Shown here one piece after another: positions 28,770 to 43,600 of a DNA stretch of 64,000 bases (position 1 is its first letter; each line of letters opens with the position of its first letter). Made by a program: the position numbers and the translations under genes. This stretch comes from Paragonimus westermani (Eukaryota > Platyhelminthes > Trematoda > Plagiorchiida > Troglotrematidae), in assembly GCA_008508345.1 (NCBI GenBank), contig QNGE01001722.1:23418-87417 (forward strand), in the 5' to 3' direction. Below the pieces are notes generated by a model. It saw nothing but the letters and a program-made list of their open reading frames with translations. It was not told the origin of the DNA and did no database searches.

Positions 28770-31586
28770 TATTATTATTGGCACTATGATTTCTACGATT
28801 ATCGAAGATGCCATATGTTTGTGCTAACGAAACTGATCACACGGTTACTGGTTGTCTCTTGGCCGTCGCAATCCCCTATCGAGTTTAGTGTTATTCGACG
28901 TTTATCTCAATAAGTGTAATTGGGTGTTGAACTCCTTGTATACGTCCTTGGTATACGTCAGCTTGCAAATTATTGACTATGATCATTTTCTACTAGTTGA
29001 TACACACGTTTTGCGTACACTCTCTGAAGGCAATCGGTATCTCATGAGACCCACACTGGTCATTTTGATTACATTTCCTTTAAATGGAGCTGTTCGAACA
29101 AAATCTTCATACGTATTCGATTTTCAATGTTTTCTCTTCCACTTCTTAGGTGCACTGCTTGCTATTGAACGGCTTTGTCTGGCTTTGGGTCGATTGTTCG
29201 AACCGTATATTGTCCGACTGATATCCGGTCTGCTGACCGCATTCGGCGACACAAGCCCTAGTGTGCGCGAAGTGAGTCTGTTATCGAAGTGTTTGCGTGG
29301 CTCTCCATTATTTTACTTGAACTGTATGGATCGATTTCTTATTTTTTTGAAATATCTTGTACCCCAAACAGGCTGCTTCGAACACAGCCCGTGCAATTAT
29401 GTGCAAACTTAGCGCACATGGCGTCCGTCTCATATTGCCCGCACTGTTACGAGCGATCGATAGTGAGCAGTCCTGGCGTACGAAGGCGCGTAAGTTACTC
29501 TTCTCACTTTTTCCGTGGGGATCTTCATAACTTGTACTTGTGGCTCATTTAACTCGAACGTTTTCGGTAAATAACGTTGGAAATCCTAATTCCTATTCCT
29601 CTCTGTATTCAGAATCAGTTGAGCTACTGGCTACAATGACTCACTGTGCTCCAAAGCAGTTGTCCGCCTGTCTGCCTCAAATTGTACCTCGTTTGCTTGA
29701 GGTTCTGGTCACCTCACAGGAACAGTTGAAGCAGGCCGGTTTGCGTGCGTTGAAACAAATTGGAAGCGTCATTCGCAATCCAGAAGTCCAAGGTCTGCGC
29801 AAACACTTTTCAGTGTATTTTTCTTCTTAAAATGCCTAGTCTATGACAAATATGTAGCCACTCGGTAACTGTGTATCGATAACGATTAATTTTGACTCAG
29901 AAGCTTCTTCAAACGAGATGAACCTTTACACGTTTGATAGCATTTAAAATGATCAAGACACTGACACATGTACGAATCGAAGTGCAATTGATCATGGGTC
30001 GTATTCAATGAGTCGAGTCAGTACATACTACATCCGGATTGCTGTTAACGCCACCTCAGTCCTTGGCCATTTGATCCATGACCCATTACATTCAAACTCA
30101 CATAGCTATTCACATCTTGACTGTCCTAAGTGTGATCAAGTGTGTAACTAGTTTGTCTTGTCTGGAGAAGTTTGAGTCGTGTTGAACGCCGTCGATTACT
30201 CACAAGTTTGTTGTGAAACCATACATGCCCAATCGGTCTCAGCCATAGTGTTTTTACGGTGGTTGCATATAGTTAAATTCCAGCATTGTGTTTCTTTTCT
30301 CAACTGCGGAACGTGCTCCTTGGTGTTAGTTTTATCATCTGTTAACTGATCTGTTTAATAATAAACAGCCTGTACGGTATGTTCCCTTTTTAAACCTGAA
30401 ACTAGACTAGTTCGTACATTTGTTCTGCCTTCATGTTACATCCTGATTACCAACAACAAGAGGGAACTGATTGAAGAGTATCACGGGAACACAGAGTTGA
30501 CGCGGCACGACTATCAATCGAGCCATCGCAGGTACATACTTCAGTTAGCCTAACTGTTCCTGTCGTGTTGCATGATAACGAGCAATGTGATGTAAGGCTA
30601 AAAGCCTAGTAATTCTGATGAGATGACAACTGAGCATACAGTTTACAGTGCACTGAGAACTAATCTGCTTACCCTTAGGATCTAGCCAAGAAATCCAGCA
30701 TGCCCTCACGTATGGGTGACGTCATCTTTTCCGAAAGGCCTGGACTATTTATGAGGACGTTACTACGCCAGTCCCCACCGAAGGCTCCCCACAATTCCGG
30801 AAGCTATTCGTATGTAGTCTGTTTTGAACCGACAATTAGCAAATGGTCCTGAGGGCCTTCGAATCACTTATCTTGACCAGGATAGAGTTACTATTAGCCA
30901 AGCCCTACAGCATACCTTTGATTTTGAAGGTGCAAATCTAAATTGTACAATCCAGCCCTACCGTGTTAATGTTTCATCCTGGTTCGTATATTTTATGTAC
31001 AAGAACTAATTTGGACATTGTCAATCCTTTCGTCACCAAGTTGATGCTCCACCCTACTAGTTTAATTTGACATAAACCTTTTATCACTGTTTGACCCATT
31101 TTACCTCCGTACGATTCGTAAATTGATACGATTATTAAGGATCCTTTTGTTTTCTGAATGTCACTAGCTTTGGTCCCTCTACTAACAAGTTGCTTACAAG
31201 ATCCTCTGGCCGACAAGATGCCGTGCTTGTTTGCTCTACGGGATACATGTTTCGTGCATGTTCTGGACGCGCCTAGCCTGGCACTGATTGTACCAGTGAT
31301 ACAGAGAGCATTTGCAGATCGATCAACGGAAGCGCGCAAAACGGCGGCTCAAATTTTCGGAAATCTACACAGTTTGGCCCGAAAAGAGGTGCATTTCCTG
31401 AAGGTTTCTGTTTTTTGTATTATCAGGTGGTACAGTTTTTTGTTTACTTTTTGGCGAGGAATGTAACGATGTGAGAACCGGTGTAGTTCGACTTTGCAAA
31501 CTCAGACTCCAAGTTTTTATACTTAACATTCGCTTTTAGTGGTATTCTTGTATTGATTTTATCGTCATTTCATGGTTAGATGAGTA

Positions 31587-31634
<48 letters not shown>

Positions 31635-34600
31635 AAATCCCCAAAACGTCTATTCCGCTGCAGTCGCATTTCCCGTAAAATAGTTGATTTTAGTATTTCT
31701 CGTCACTTAACAATGTACTGAAAATTTTAAGCAGAAGCCTTATATGACACAACTCGCACTCCTTGTTCGGATCTTTCTAATTGTATTCGATATCTGTTTC
31801 CTAATCCCGGTGCAAGCGTTTGTTTGCTCTCACTCTGGTTTTACTATTCTCAAAGTTGATGTTTACCTTTATGTTTTGAGTCCTATGTACCCTGTTAGTT
31901 CTCCATTTACTGAAGATGTTGAAAGTTCAACTCTCAGGCCACGCAAAGCGTATGGTTGACTTGATTTGATACTTATTTGGTTCGATGTCGCGGGCGGTTG
32001 AGGCTTACTTGCGATCGCTGTGGCTTGCTGCGTTTTGTTGCATAGTTTACAGCCAAGTGAAGTTTACTAAACTGAAGTCGATAGACAATTAGGTGGGAAC
32101 CAGACTTGTCTCTTGCTTTCAGCCCTCACTAGTCTACAGATCTCCTGTTTTTTTAGTTGATTTAAAGGCCTAGTTTATTCTCTACACCTCTAGCAGTACG
32201 ATTTATTTCTTCCCTTTTCAAGGAGTTGCAGCCGTACGTTGCAAATATTATGCCTCCACTGAAAGCGTGTCTTTTGGATGCGATCCCGGAAATTCGATCA
32301 GTCGCTGCTGCTGCCTTAGGTGCCTTGGTTCGCGGAATGGGTGAATCTTGCTTCACTGTGAGTTCTACCTAAAGTCTGTGGGTTTTATTCATAAACGACA
32401 CTAACACGTTTTCGCCTGGAACTGATTAACAACTATGCTGAAATCGGTTAATTTCAGGAGGTACTACCATGGCTGATCACCACAATGACTTCAGAGACTT
32501 CATCTGTCGATCGTTCAGGTGCTGCTCAAGGCTTGGCTGAGGTACTTGGTGCTATGGGTATTGAACGGTTACGTTCAATCCTCCCGGATCTGGTTCGTAC
32601 GGCCGCATCTGGCTCGAAAATCCCACCTCACGTGCGAGATGGTTATCTCATGTTATTCATCTATCTACCAGCTATCTTCCAGGATGCGTTTTGTGAATTC
32701 ATCGGACCCATCATCCCAACCATTCTCAAAGTTAGTGTGGGCTAAGTTACACCGAATCTTCCTCTGCCTTTGTTGGTTCGTTAGGCTGTTCATTTATTTT
32801 CACCCTCTGTTTTAAGCAGTTGATCGTCTTCCATAGTTTGCCTTTCTATTTACTTTTCAACTGGCCACGTAGTTTGCTTGAAATCGGTTCGGTCGTTAGG
32901 TACTTTTTGCTGTTCGAACTGTCAACCTCAAATGGGTGACTTATTTGTTCACTGATCAATCTGTTAGCCACTACGTCTTCATTCACATTTTAGTCACTAT
33001 CGGATGAAACGGAATATCTTCGTGAGACCGCTCTGCGTGCTGCACAGCAAATTGTACAAATGTTTGCAGAAAGCTCGTTTGAATTGCTTTTACCCGAATT
33101 GGAACAAGGCGTGGGAGATCCCAACTGGCGTATTCGACATTCTTCAGTCCAATTACTGGGTGACTTGCTTTATCAACTCTCTGGTCTTTCCGGTAAAGGG
33201 ACCACCAAAGTATGCCTAGTCCGTGTTTATGTTCTGTTCGGTGAATTACGGTTGAATTGTATATGCAATTGTAAGTCCGAAAAGTCGAATTGAATGACGC
33301 AAATCATGAGATGACAGTCAAAACTCCTATCAAAACACCGAAAATTATCATTAGAGTAACCTCCACACCACTGTTACCTGTTTTTCGTACACAGAATGGT
33401 AGACGGTTACAAATTTCAATGATTCCTTTGGTTGACCACTGCGGTTTTTGTTTCCCTATCAACATGATGAACGAAATTTCAGGCTGTGTATAATGGCTGA
33501 TCACCAACACAAGTTTGGCAGTTGAAGAGTTAAGTTCACACATGCCCTATCAGATTAATTAACCACTTCAAGATATGCTTCTTACTCTTTTAGCCAATAC
33601 TTAATACAACTCTGTAATTACTTGTGAGGTTGTGTAGTAAGGCATAAGCTGCCGGGCTTTTATCATCGTAGCACGCATGAGAACGACAGAGTAGCGAACA
33701 TTACTTGTTTTCTGTGTTTGATCATCAGACTGGTGACAACACAACAAATATGAAGACATAGATATGAAATATCGTAGTAGTGTTGTATAACACGCATTTT
33801 CGTTTGCAAGTAGTGCAATCCGTACATTCGGGAACTAAAGGAGATATATGCACGCTAGAACGAACAGGGATTAGAAGCGACTATTGGAGCCCTGTGTATG
33901 CACTTTACGGAAATTTTTATCAAGATTAATGACAGTGCACTGCTGCCAAGTGTGTGCGGATGCAGGCCAGCCGCGTAAGTGGGTGCACGTGTTCGTTGTT
34001 CTGTGTTTTCACATAACTTTTAAGGGATTTCGTGCAACACACGACTTCACAGGCTAAGCATTGTATGCGGTCACAACAGTAGCACCATCCAGGTAACATA
34101 GCTAGACAGAATTCCGTTGTGCTTTAGAAATTTTCAGAAATAGTTAATTCTTTTTCATTTTGTTTTTTTCTGAATGGTTGCCTTTGTATGATACATCAAA
34201 GCAAAAAATACCTTCCGGTGTATTAGTCGTTTTTTTCCGGGTTTTGACTACGTTGCCTGATCAACCGCTAAGAGTGGACGTTAATATGCATTATTTCATT
34301 GAAAAAGTTGGCTTTCTTTCTGGCATTATGCTAGCGAAACTCTGAAGTGCACGGCAAATACAAGACGCGAACCAGAGCGTTTGCATTATATCGAAGAAAA
34401 GCTTTCAATCACTTTTGATGTACAGATCACATTGGGTTCTCATGAATTAATCGTCGCATACAGTCGTCAGTTGAACAGCACACCCAGTTAAAACAATAAC
34501 CCTGCTTGTATTCACACCTTACAAAGTGGTTCGAGCAAAGTCAGTTCCAGGTTGTTATAGTACTGACAGCGTTAGTCCTGCTCACCACGATGAGCTCCGT

Positions 34601-37600
34601 ACCGTTTATACGAAATTGTTTTGTCTCGTGCATCTTGCATGCTGTTCTATTACAGCCTTACATGTGTTAGGTAACGATAACTAGGGAATTATCCACCATT
34701 CCTAATATCGTTCGCATTCTTATGTACATTCTCGGTCATCACTAATGCTCGATTGGCACAGGTAGAGTTCTGTGGTCTAATTCCCGCATCAGATCATCGT
34801 GACTGAACGCTTTCCTGAAGAGGGACTTGAAAATCTAAGACAACTTAATCGCTACTGCCAGCTTACATGTTGCTATAACATTAGTCATCTCCGTATAATC
34901 TATCCCACTGCCCAACCACATTCATTTGTGAGGAAAGTGATCGACTGAAAGTCGATCTGCTCTGCAACATATTTGTTGTTTATGTCAATCAAGCCATCTG
35001 TCATTTATCTGCCATTTGATTTTGTTGTGACATCGTTCTTTGCTTGCAATGATTGATCATGATAGTCGCGGCAAATGTTCACAAAGTAGCCAGTTCAGCT
35101 GGTTGAAATCTATTTAATTCCATCTACAGCACTTTTCGCTGCTATTTTGGCAATACATCTTCTTATCGTTCTCGGTAAAAGATCGTTGTCTGAAGCGTTG
35201 TATCATAACGGTGTGTTTACTTTGACAGTTCCACATCGGGTTTCGAACGTTGTTCCAAGCATAAGTCTGAGAATCAACTGGTTGCGTGACCACTATTGAT
35301 CCAGGTTTTCTAGACAAAGGGATGTGATCGACTTATAGTGGTTGTCTGTAGATTATTCACTTCAAGAATCTAACAGGGAAAGTTCGTGATCTGTCGTAGA
35401 CTGGTAGCTAAATTGTCGCTCCGACCATCTCTTTGATCTAAAGTCAACGAGGGGCAATTCAACGAATTTCACTTGCGATCTGTATGAATTACTTTCTTAT
35501 AAAAACACTTCTTTCTCCTTTGGACCTTCACTGTTCTTCGAATTAAATCTCAAACAAAAACATTTTCTTTCTTGTACGCAATACTATCACCTTAGAAGAA
35601 GGACGATACGCGAACTTTGTTCATATGTGGTTGATCACGCAATTGATCTGTTATGTCCCGTAGTCACTGAGTGACTTTTTCTATCCCAGTCAAATTTAGT
35701 TGTCATTTAGATAAAAGTTACTCCCATTTTCTGAACGCAGTGTTGTCCGCAAATTGAGATGTCTTCTGTGAAATAATGTCGCGACAACGTACAAACTAGT
35801 TGTCGGTATCCTTTCTTGATTTTCGCGTTTTCGCACTGATGATTTTACAGTGACTTCTACTATCTAGGTTAAAATGCTTACACTGCGAGTGATTTCACTA
35901 TCTCTGCGCGGCATGCTTAAATTCGTATCGTCGTCTTGTTTGTCTTTTCGGAACTTTGCTGCTCTCCTGTGAGCTAGGCTTTTACTCTCAGGCTTCAATC
36001 ACCTCGTCTCAACTAGGAAATATGAACTTACACTGCTATTGTCTGTCTGAACTGTTTCTCTATTGAATAGTATCGCGTTCATTGAAGTTTCAGTGTTTTC
36101 TCCCGTACGCCATAATCTACGTTCGTCTACTTATCACCTCCTCTTCGTCCCCGACAGACCCAAGACGAGGATGACACGTTCGGTACATCCGCAGCTCATG
36201 ATCGTCTGAAAGAGTTCATGGGTGCTGAACGTCACGATCGTGTACTAGCTCGAATACACATGGTTCGATCGGACCCAACTTTAATTGTTCGTCAAGCGGC
36301 AATTCATGTGTGGAAGGTAGTCGTGCCAAACACTTCGCGCACACTACGCGAAATCATGCCTGTCCTCATACGTCTGCTATTGAACACACTCGGGTCTTCG
36401 AATCGAGAGCAACAACAGGTAAGTTGCGCTTTCGTACCTATCTGGTTTTGACAGAATGTCAGTCTCAGCCCAGTTGAAACCAATTTCTCCACCTCTTCTA
36501 TCCACATTATCTGAATGTGTATTGTTTCACGGTTCACAATTATTACTGATTTCCCTTCTCCAATAGGTTGCAGCTCGTGCTCTCGGAGACGTGGTGCGGA
36601 AGTTGGGTGAACGCATTTTACCAGAAGTCATACCTCTATTGGTACATGGTCTGAATTCAGTCGAACCGGATCATAGACGCGGTGTATGTACCGGTCTGAT
36701 GGAGATCATGCGAAACTGTCCACGAGAACAGGTATGAACTGTCACAGGAACGACATTAGTCTAGTGTTTCTGCTGTGGCTGATTTGCCTACCCGGATTGC
36801 CTGTTCATGTTCATTGATTTTTCTGTTATGCTTATAAGTCTCAGCCGTTAGTTGAACTACTTTAGTAACACTGTGTATTCGAATCGCTCTCTGCGATTGG
36901 CTTGATGGCTGTAAAACCGGTCAAAAGTTTGTTCTGCTGACGTACTGGGTATACAGTACATTTTGAGGGTAATTTCCAAACCTGTACCCCCTGCACGTGT
37001 CGCACGGTAATCCTGGGCTTTACGGGATAACAGGCAATGCTCTCAGACGTGAGCCAGTGTTGGTGTCATTTGATTGTTGAAATCGCAGCTCAAGAAACAA
37101 ACAGGGAAATGCAGGCAGGGTTACAACCTGGGCAGATTTGTGTAGATAACATTTTCACTCTTCTTCAAATTCTGGAGCAGCGTCATGTATACCGTCTGCC
37201 AACAATTGCCTTATTTCTCGACTGTAAAAGGGCGTTCGATTCAGTGGATCAATCCACGCTTTTAGAGTCGCTTAAACGTTGGGGTGTACCGACCAAGTGT
37301 GTGAACATGCTGTCGGTGCTTTGTTCCCACAATTCAGCTCAAATTAGAGGTCACGGTGAATTGTCTAACAATTTCAGCACCAAGAGCGGCGTACCGCAAG
37401 TTGCCCGCTTCCACCATTTTTGTTCGGTTTTGTCATAGACGGAATAATGGGAGATTGTCTGCGGTACTCACAAGATGCCGGCGTGGACCTTCTACCTGGT
37501 GAAAGACTGACCGATCTTGATTATGCTGACGACAAGGTGTTGCTGTTTGACAAATTTCAAGGAGCACAAACAATGCTAGACGCTATTCTGCGTTTTGCTA

Positions 37601-40600
37601 AATACTTTGCAATGCACTTTGCAGCCTCAAGATGTAGTGTTTCTGTACAATTGCTGTGATTACGTAGAATTAATGTTGGATAATGAAGTCATGGAGGTTG
37701 TTTGCCGGTTGGTGTACCTGGAAAGCTGCATCAATGGCGGCGGTAGAGGTGTAGGGAATGAAATAGAAGTGCATATCTCTAAGGCTAAGGTGGTGTTCGC
37801 TAACGTGGTGCACCTATGGCGTATGCAAGGCGACAATGTGAGCTGTATTAATTTACGGTAGAGAAACTTGGCCGCTCACAGAAGAAGACGTGAATCGTCC
37901 TCAGGTATTTGATCACCGACGTCTGTGTTCAGTCGCCGGTATCCAGTGGCGCCAGCAAGTAAGTAACGAACAATTTAGGAAGCGAGTGTTTGGCACTGAT
38001 TGTCAGATGAGCTGTTTTGTTCACTCCTTACATGTGCACAGACTTAGATGGTCAGGTCAAGTATTAAGATTGCCAGGTAGTCATCTGCCACATCGAGCAC
38101 TCTGGTAAAATTCAAATGTGTTCAGCCATAACTAACCAGGGGTTCCATAATGCAGAATAACTCAGGCCAGTTTATTACCTTACCATATTGTCCTACCTCG
38201 ATCTACCTTAACCTCACGTCAAATTTTTTACCGTATACTCAGAGTGGGTCCCAGCTGGTCACTTGGTCTTCGAGCGACGTAGCGTTATATGTTAAAACCA
38301 CCTGACTTTGGTGATACACAAGCATTGTTGATCATGTCGATTCTTTAGCTAACTTGACAGTAGCACCTTCAATGCAATTTTTACTTTCTTACGTGCACGA
38401 TTGTGCAAGGTACAAACTACATAAAATTATGCTTCAATTGGCATATTTTCACGTATTGTCAACTGAACAGAGAATAGCGGAATGCTAACAATGGGTAGCC
38501 AATTCAAAACGGAATAAATTTTCTCAAGCTAGGGCTAGTGAATACGAATTTGTGCGGTTTTTGTTTGCGTCTTCACTCACAAACATCACAGGCCTTTGGG
38601 TTTCTAACCTGAATGGTACAGTGTGTCAACAGAATTAGTGGCAAACGGCGTCAGTCGTTTTCTGTAGGTGTGAGTATGTTGCCGGACTTTCTCATTATTT
38701 TTCTCAGCCTTATGTTTGTGAGTTGATAGGATCATGTACAGAGTATGCATGAGTATGCGATTTTTAACTAAGGCTACCTGATTCGTGCGTCCTTCCAGCC
38801 ATTAATAAAATTTCTGAAATGCACATGGATGTTTACCTGCATCATTTCCGGTTATTGTTTTCATTCTTCTAAGTCCTGCCTCCAGTTCCATTTATTGTTG
38901 TTGTACGCTGTATAACATAAATGACAACTTTCGGGGTCTGAATAGGTCCAGCTGTGATTTAGGGCTTCGGTCAAGTTTGAACCAGTGTGCAGACCGCGTA
39001 CCGATGAGTAACAGTACCCCATCGACTGCGCTGCGTCTCCGTATCTTGATCTCCTAAAGTTGGCAGGTCTGCTATGCTACTTATAAGTAACACAATTCCG
39101 TCCGGAGACACCTGCCATAATTACGCCTGAAGAACCCGTCCTTAAATCCTAATTCTCAAACAGTCCAATGATCATCAGATACACAATTCTGGAGGTAGGT
39201 AGTCATCTATGATCTTCGAGCTCATGAGGCAATTAGTTGGTATAACTGTTTGAGTGCATGTTTTCTTGAAGCATGTTGTCCCTGTTGCTGATCCCGATCC
39301 AGTCGAAGCTGGGAGTTTTCACACTTGTTCATGCCATCCTACCGTCCGATTTAACCAGTTTTGTCGTCTGACACCTCCGTCAATTGTGAGTTGTTATTGT
39401 CGTCGGTGTCTTTTCATGTGAATCTCTGGAAACGACCTCCTCCTCTCTTCATGATTGAAGTTCTACTATTCGTGCTCCATCAATGTAGTATCTGATAATA
39501 TATCGCCTGACAAATAATTCGTATTACTGATGAGTAGTCGGGGAACTGGTTTATTTTCAAGTTCACCATCACTCACATTTGGTCGTTTAATGAGATCAGT
39601 GATCTCGACTTGTCTCGGAAGTCCTAATCGCGGGGTTATCGATTGGAGTTAACAAGCAGTAACTGTGTCTCCTCTCGAGACGATCGGGCAACCTGATCAT
39701 TGCTCACAAGCGAGAGTGGTTGAGCGTTCAGATTTGATGATTCGGTCGTGCCTAATGTGAGGTCAATGGCGCAGTGGTTAACACGGTTGCCTCATGATTG
39801 GAATGGCCGGAGTTCAAATCCCGGCCGTGGCAAGGATATGCACTACTGACGAGCTCTAATGAGAGCGAAACTCGAGTCTAGTGCTTCTTTTCGAAAGAGG
39901 CTGGCTGGAAAGTCTATCTGAATGCGAACGCTGCGATCAAATGTGAGTGATGGTCAAGTTGAAAATATTTCGCAGCCGGTGTGAGTTGTCTACCTTTCAC
40001 AGTTCGCTCTCTTTCATTGTTTTGTTCAATTTACAAATGGAAGTATTCCATATTCTCATGTTTTCATTCTACTGATGTGTTTGTGCGGTTTTGTTGCGGT
40101 CCATAAATCGCTGTCAATTTACAGACTAAATGATATATCACACAGACAGAACCAACCAAGGCTCTCACAAATACATGCACTGCTTCCATTTTGTTTACTA
40201 TCGGATTGCATTAATTCGACCTTGCCTCGTATATTTTTATACTGATTTTCTGACTGCTTCAGGTTTGTAAGTAGAATAGATTATGTGCACACTCGATCAC
40301 TATTACCTGACCGAGCCGTGTACAACCGTATGACACAGGCTGTTCACATACTGATTAAAAAATCAGTCTGGGCTGACGCACCTGCTTTCACAGAGGAAAT
40401 AAAATGTTTGCGCACTCGTCCCAGAACGCTCGATAAGTGTGATACGTCAAACGGGGGCGGACACACTCCGATATGCGGTGGTCTGGAAAATATTTGTGCA
40501 CGTGTGTGCACACTACGTCGTGTGTGCTTCAAATTAGGCAGACATATTCGGTCACTATTTATGGCAGTTCCACAAACAGTTTATTCGCCTTTTTCACTTA

Positions 40601-43600
40601 TCCTCTGTGAGGCTCTAACTAGCTTAACTGCGTACGGTTGCTTGTACATTTGCTATGCAAGTTGTGGGACGGTCAGTTCAATGGCATTTCAGGTTTACAA
40701 TGTATGTTAATGTGAACTGAACGACCTTGGATTTTTAGTGTTACCAATTTGAATATCTGTTAGGCTCAGTTTGGTTAACGAAGCCAAGCAATTATCGAAC
40801 GGTTCTAATATCCTTTAGGCAATGCTTTCAAACTCATGTCGATCTAGGTCTAATTGACTCATACTTCAAGCTCAAATGTTTCCGGCCTGTCTGAATCCGG
40901 CCGATCGGTCGCTAACGTTGATTATGGTTCAGTATTCATCTTCTGTTTGGAAAAAATGATGTAAATATCGCAATCAGTATTCCGTTTATATGTGCTGTTT
41001 CTCATATGTTTTGTTTTCCGTCGAACTGTCATATCTGGGCAGTATACACTCATTGTTGATATCCTCGAGTGTCACTTCTCGACAAACTCCGTTTTTTTCT
41101 GACAGCGATCATGGGCTCATGACAAATTACTTCATGTGTTGCTATAATGAACTATTGATGTTTTGTTTAATCCAATCGCTTAGTGAACTTATTCTCGAGT
41201 GATTGTCTTTGGAAGGCTAATTGTTGATTTAAGCACCGATAACAGATAATGTAAATGCACACCTAGTCGAACAAAAGACAACCTACACCTATTGTAGTTG
41301 CTCCAGAACTGACGAGTCTATTCATTACCGCGGTGAAGTTAGGTTGGTTTGTAACAATCACCACATCCCACCTTTTCATTTAACATGTCGACCGTCAATT
41401 CACCTTCTTTATGGGTTTGTGGATAGAATTCCTCCGTTCTGTCAATATTTTGCTCGTGTAACTCCTGGCCATGCTCGTGACGCATGCAGTCGAGATGAGA
41501 ACATCTTGAACCGTTGCTTCCACCCTGCTCTAAAATCAATATTGCGTTTTTCTAACACACAAGTGCACTCCATCATCACACAACACCTCTTTGTTCAACA
41601 ATCTCATCCGATGAATGAAAACGAGGTTCTGTTGTAGACGGTTTGTCAATCTGGACCACTTAACCTGAATATTAAATTCAGGTTTGCCAGATGGCCTATG
41701 ACCGTTTACTGGTTCTAGTCCTAGATCGCTCAAGTGAGCGTACATTTTGATAGTTTCCTAGTTGTTTAAGGCTGAATGACCATAATAGTTGCACTGCTAT
41801 ACGCAATTAGATTTTTACTTAACTTCTCAATGAAAACGCACACCGATAAAATCAGAGGAGTGTTACGCGTTTTGGATCCAAAATACACCTCCTCCCAATA
41901 GTTACTAGCACAATGGACAAGGGAAACAAATTGTTTGACAAAAGTCGTAGTCCACTGGTCACTGGACATCTTCCGGCAGACTTCCTGTATGCGTATGTGT
42001 GAACAGATTCAAAAACTCGGGTCATAGTGGCCGGATACTATTTCTTCCGCGGATTTGTTGGAAGTTTTATTTCATTTCCAGAATAAATCTGATTTTTCAC
42101 TTTTCCAAACCCCATCTAGGATACATCAATACGTACTCCTTTGTCAAACTTCTTGTTCTATATTTCAGTATGCTTCCAGCTTAGATCCTATCATTGAGTT
42201 TCTTTCTTTGTCTCAGCAAGATTAAAAGTTCCACTTTCATACTAGCCCACGGTATGGTTAATCGGCATTGACTGGCTAAACTACCGAGGTCTCAACTCAC
42301 GCCTTTTGGTTCTAACCATTTAGATGCACGCAAGATTCGAGCGGTTTGAGTAGAATTGTGAGTAGCGCAACGTAAGCCACTTGGGATAACATAGTTGTGA
42401 GAAGTCCTTTAGCTTTGTGCACTGTAGCAGGCTAATCCGAAGACGGATGCCGCCAGCCTTGTGAACAGAGGGAGTGAGTACGTAGGACGGTAGCAGTTTG
42501 TGGATTTATATCCGAATCTGAACGCAAAATGTACCGCTTTGGCATCGTGTTTTGATAGAGTTCTAATGTCAGCTGCATCGGACGTCGTGTGCGGCATGCC
42601 ACTTCATGACGTTTACAAGCGCCGGGCAATTTTGACTCTAGTATTTTGACAGCACGATTTTCGGGGCACTGTTCAGTAATGGACTTTCTTTTTGCCTGAC
42701 GAGACTGTTTACTTCATATAGTTACGATACGCAGGTGAACGTTAGCGTTTCTTACGGTACCGGATTCTGGTGGTTCGTCAATCTTATTCCAATGGGTTTG
42801 TGCACTCTCACGAGATCAAGTGCAAATCTATTTTTAGATGAACGAACTAGTCAGACACTTTTGAGCTCATGCGCTCGCTTTCTAACATTGATAGTCTAGG
42901 TGACGTTTGCTGAATATCTTCCCTTCTTCTACTTATAGCCTTGCTGGTGTCCTGTGCCTTTCTCATCACCTAATTCAGTGATATTATACTTCGAGCACCG
43001 CACACTGGCCAAAGGTTATGCTGAGTATAAGTGTACCTTGTAACCTAAAACTGATAAATGTTACTTCACCTTTATCATGGGTTTATGTATCGATCACCTG
43101 TACATGCTTTTGATAGGCATCTTAATGTGTTCTTGTGCTACTTGCTTCCACGCATACAGAATTGCCCTTCTCAGATCTGTTGTTCCCGTATTCATTCGGT
43201 CTTTGAGTCCAAACGTCTTCTGTGAAGTTGATTTCAGTTGCTCGAGTAACCCATGATAAGTAGTCCATATCGCGAGACACTGCATGTCTCTCCAAGAATG
43301 GATCAGAGTATCAGTATGTTGAAATATCCTATCACTGTAGCAGTAAACTATCATGATTGTATGCTCTCACAGTAGGTCCTTCTAACGCTGGATATTGAGG
43401 GCATAATCATGAGAGACTAATTCATCCCTTGCAGTTAACCAGAAACGCCATCAGTTTGTACCATAGGATTGTTCGTCATAATTTTTTCTCATCTTAAATC
43501 CGTCACACACACGCCTCTTGATGAAATCACGATTAACTAGTCTGCCTTCCAGATTCTAATTGATCGCGGGGTTTTTCGTGTTTGTTGGCCAGGATACCGA

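Larger units (their letters stand above)
24410..29149 (+). other. Intron 15 with a SINE copy and an ATT microsatellite
   Basis: A 4,740-base intron. It contains a minus-strand family-2 tRNA-like repeat (about 24650-24800) and an ATT-rich tract at 28727-28779. A B-box-like GGTTCGAATCC near 25265 may be a further eroded copy. Long open frames such as 26278-26646 are unlike any family I know. Confidence 0.6.

Noticed and set aside
28719..28913. Tyrosine-rich open frame
   Set aside because: It is the translation of the TTA/ATT microsatellite and its flank, not a gene.
39761..39835. Functional tRNA gene
   Set aside because: The A and B boxes are good, but the acceptor stem does not pair well and the unit is repeated elsewhere with its flanks. 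A tRNA-derived repeat fits better.
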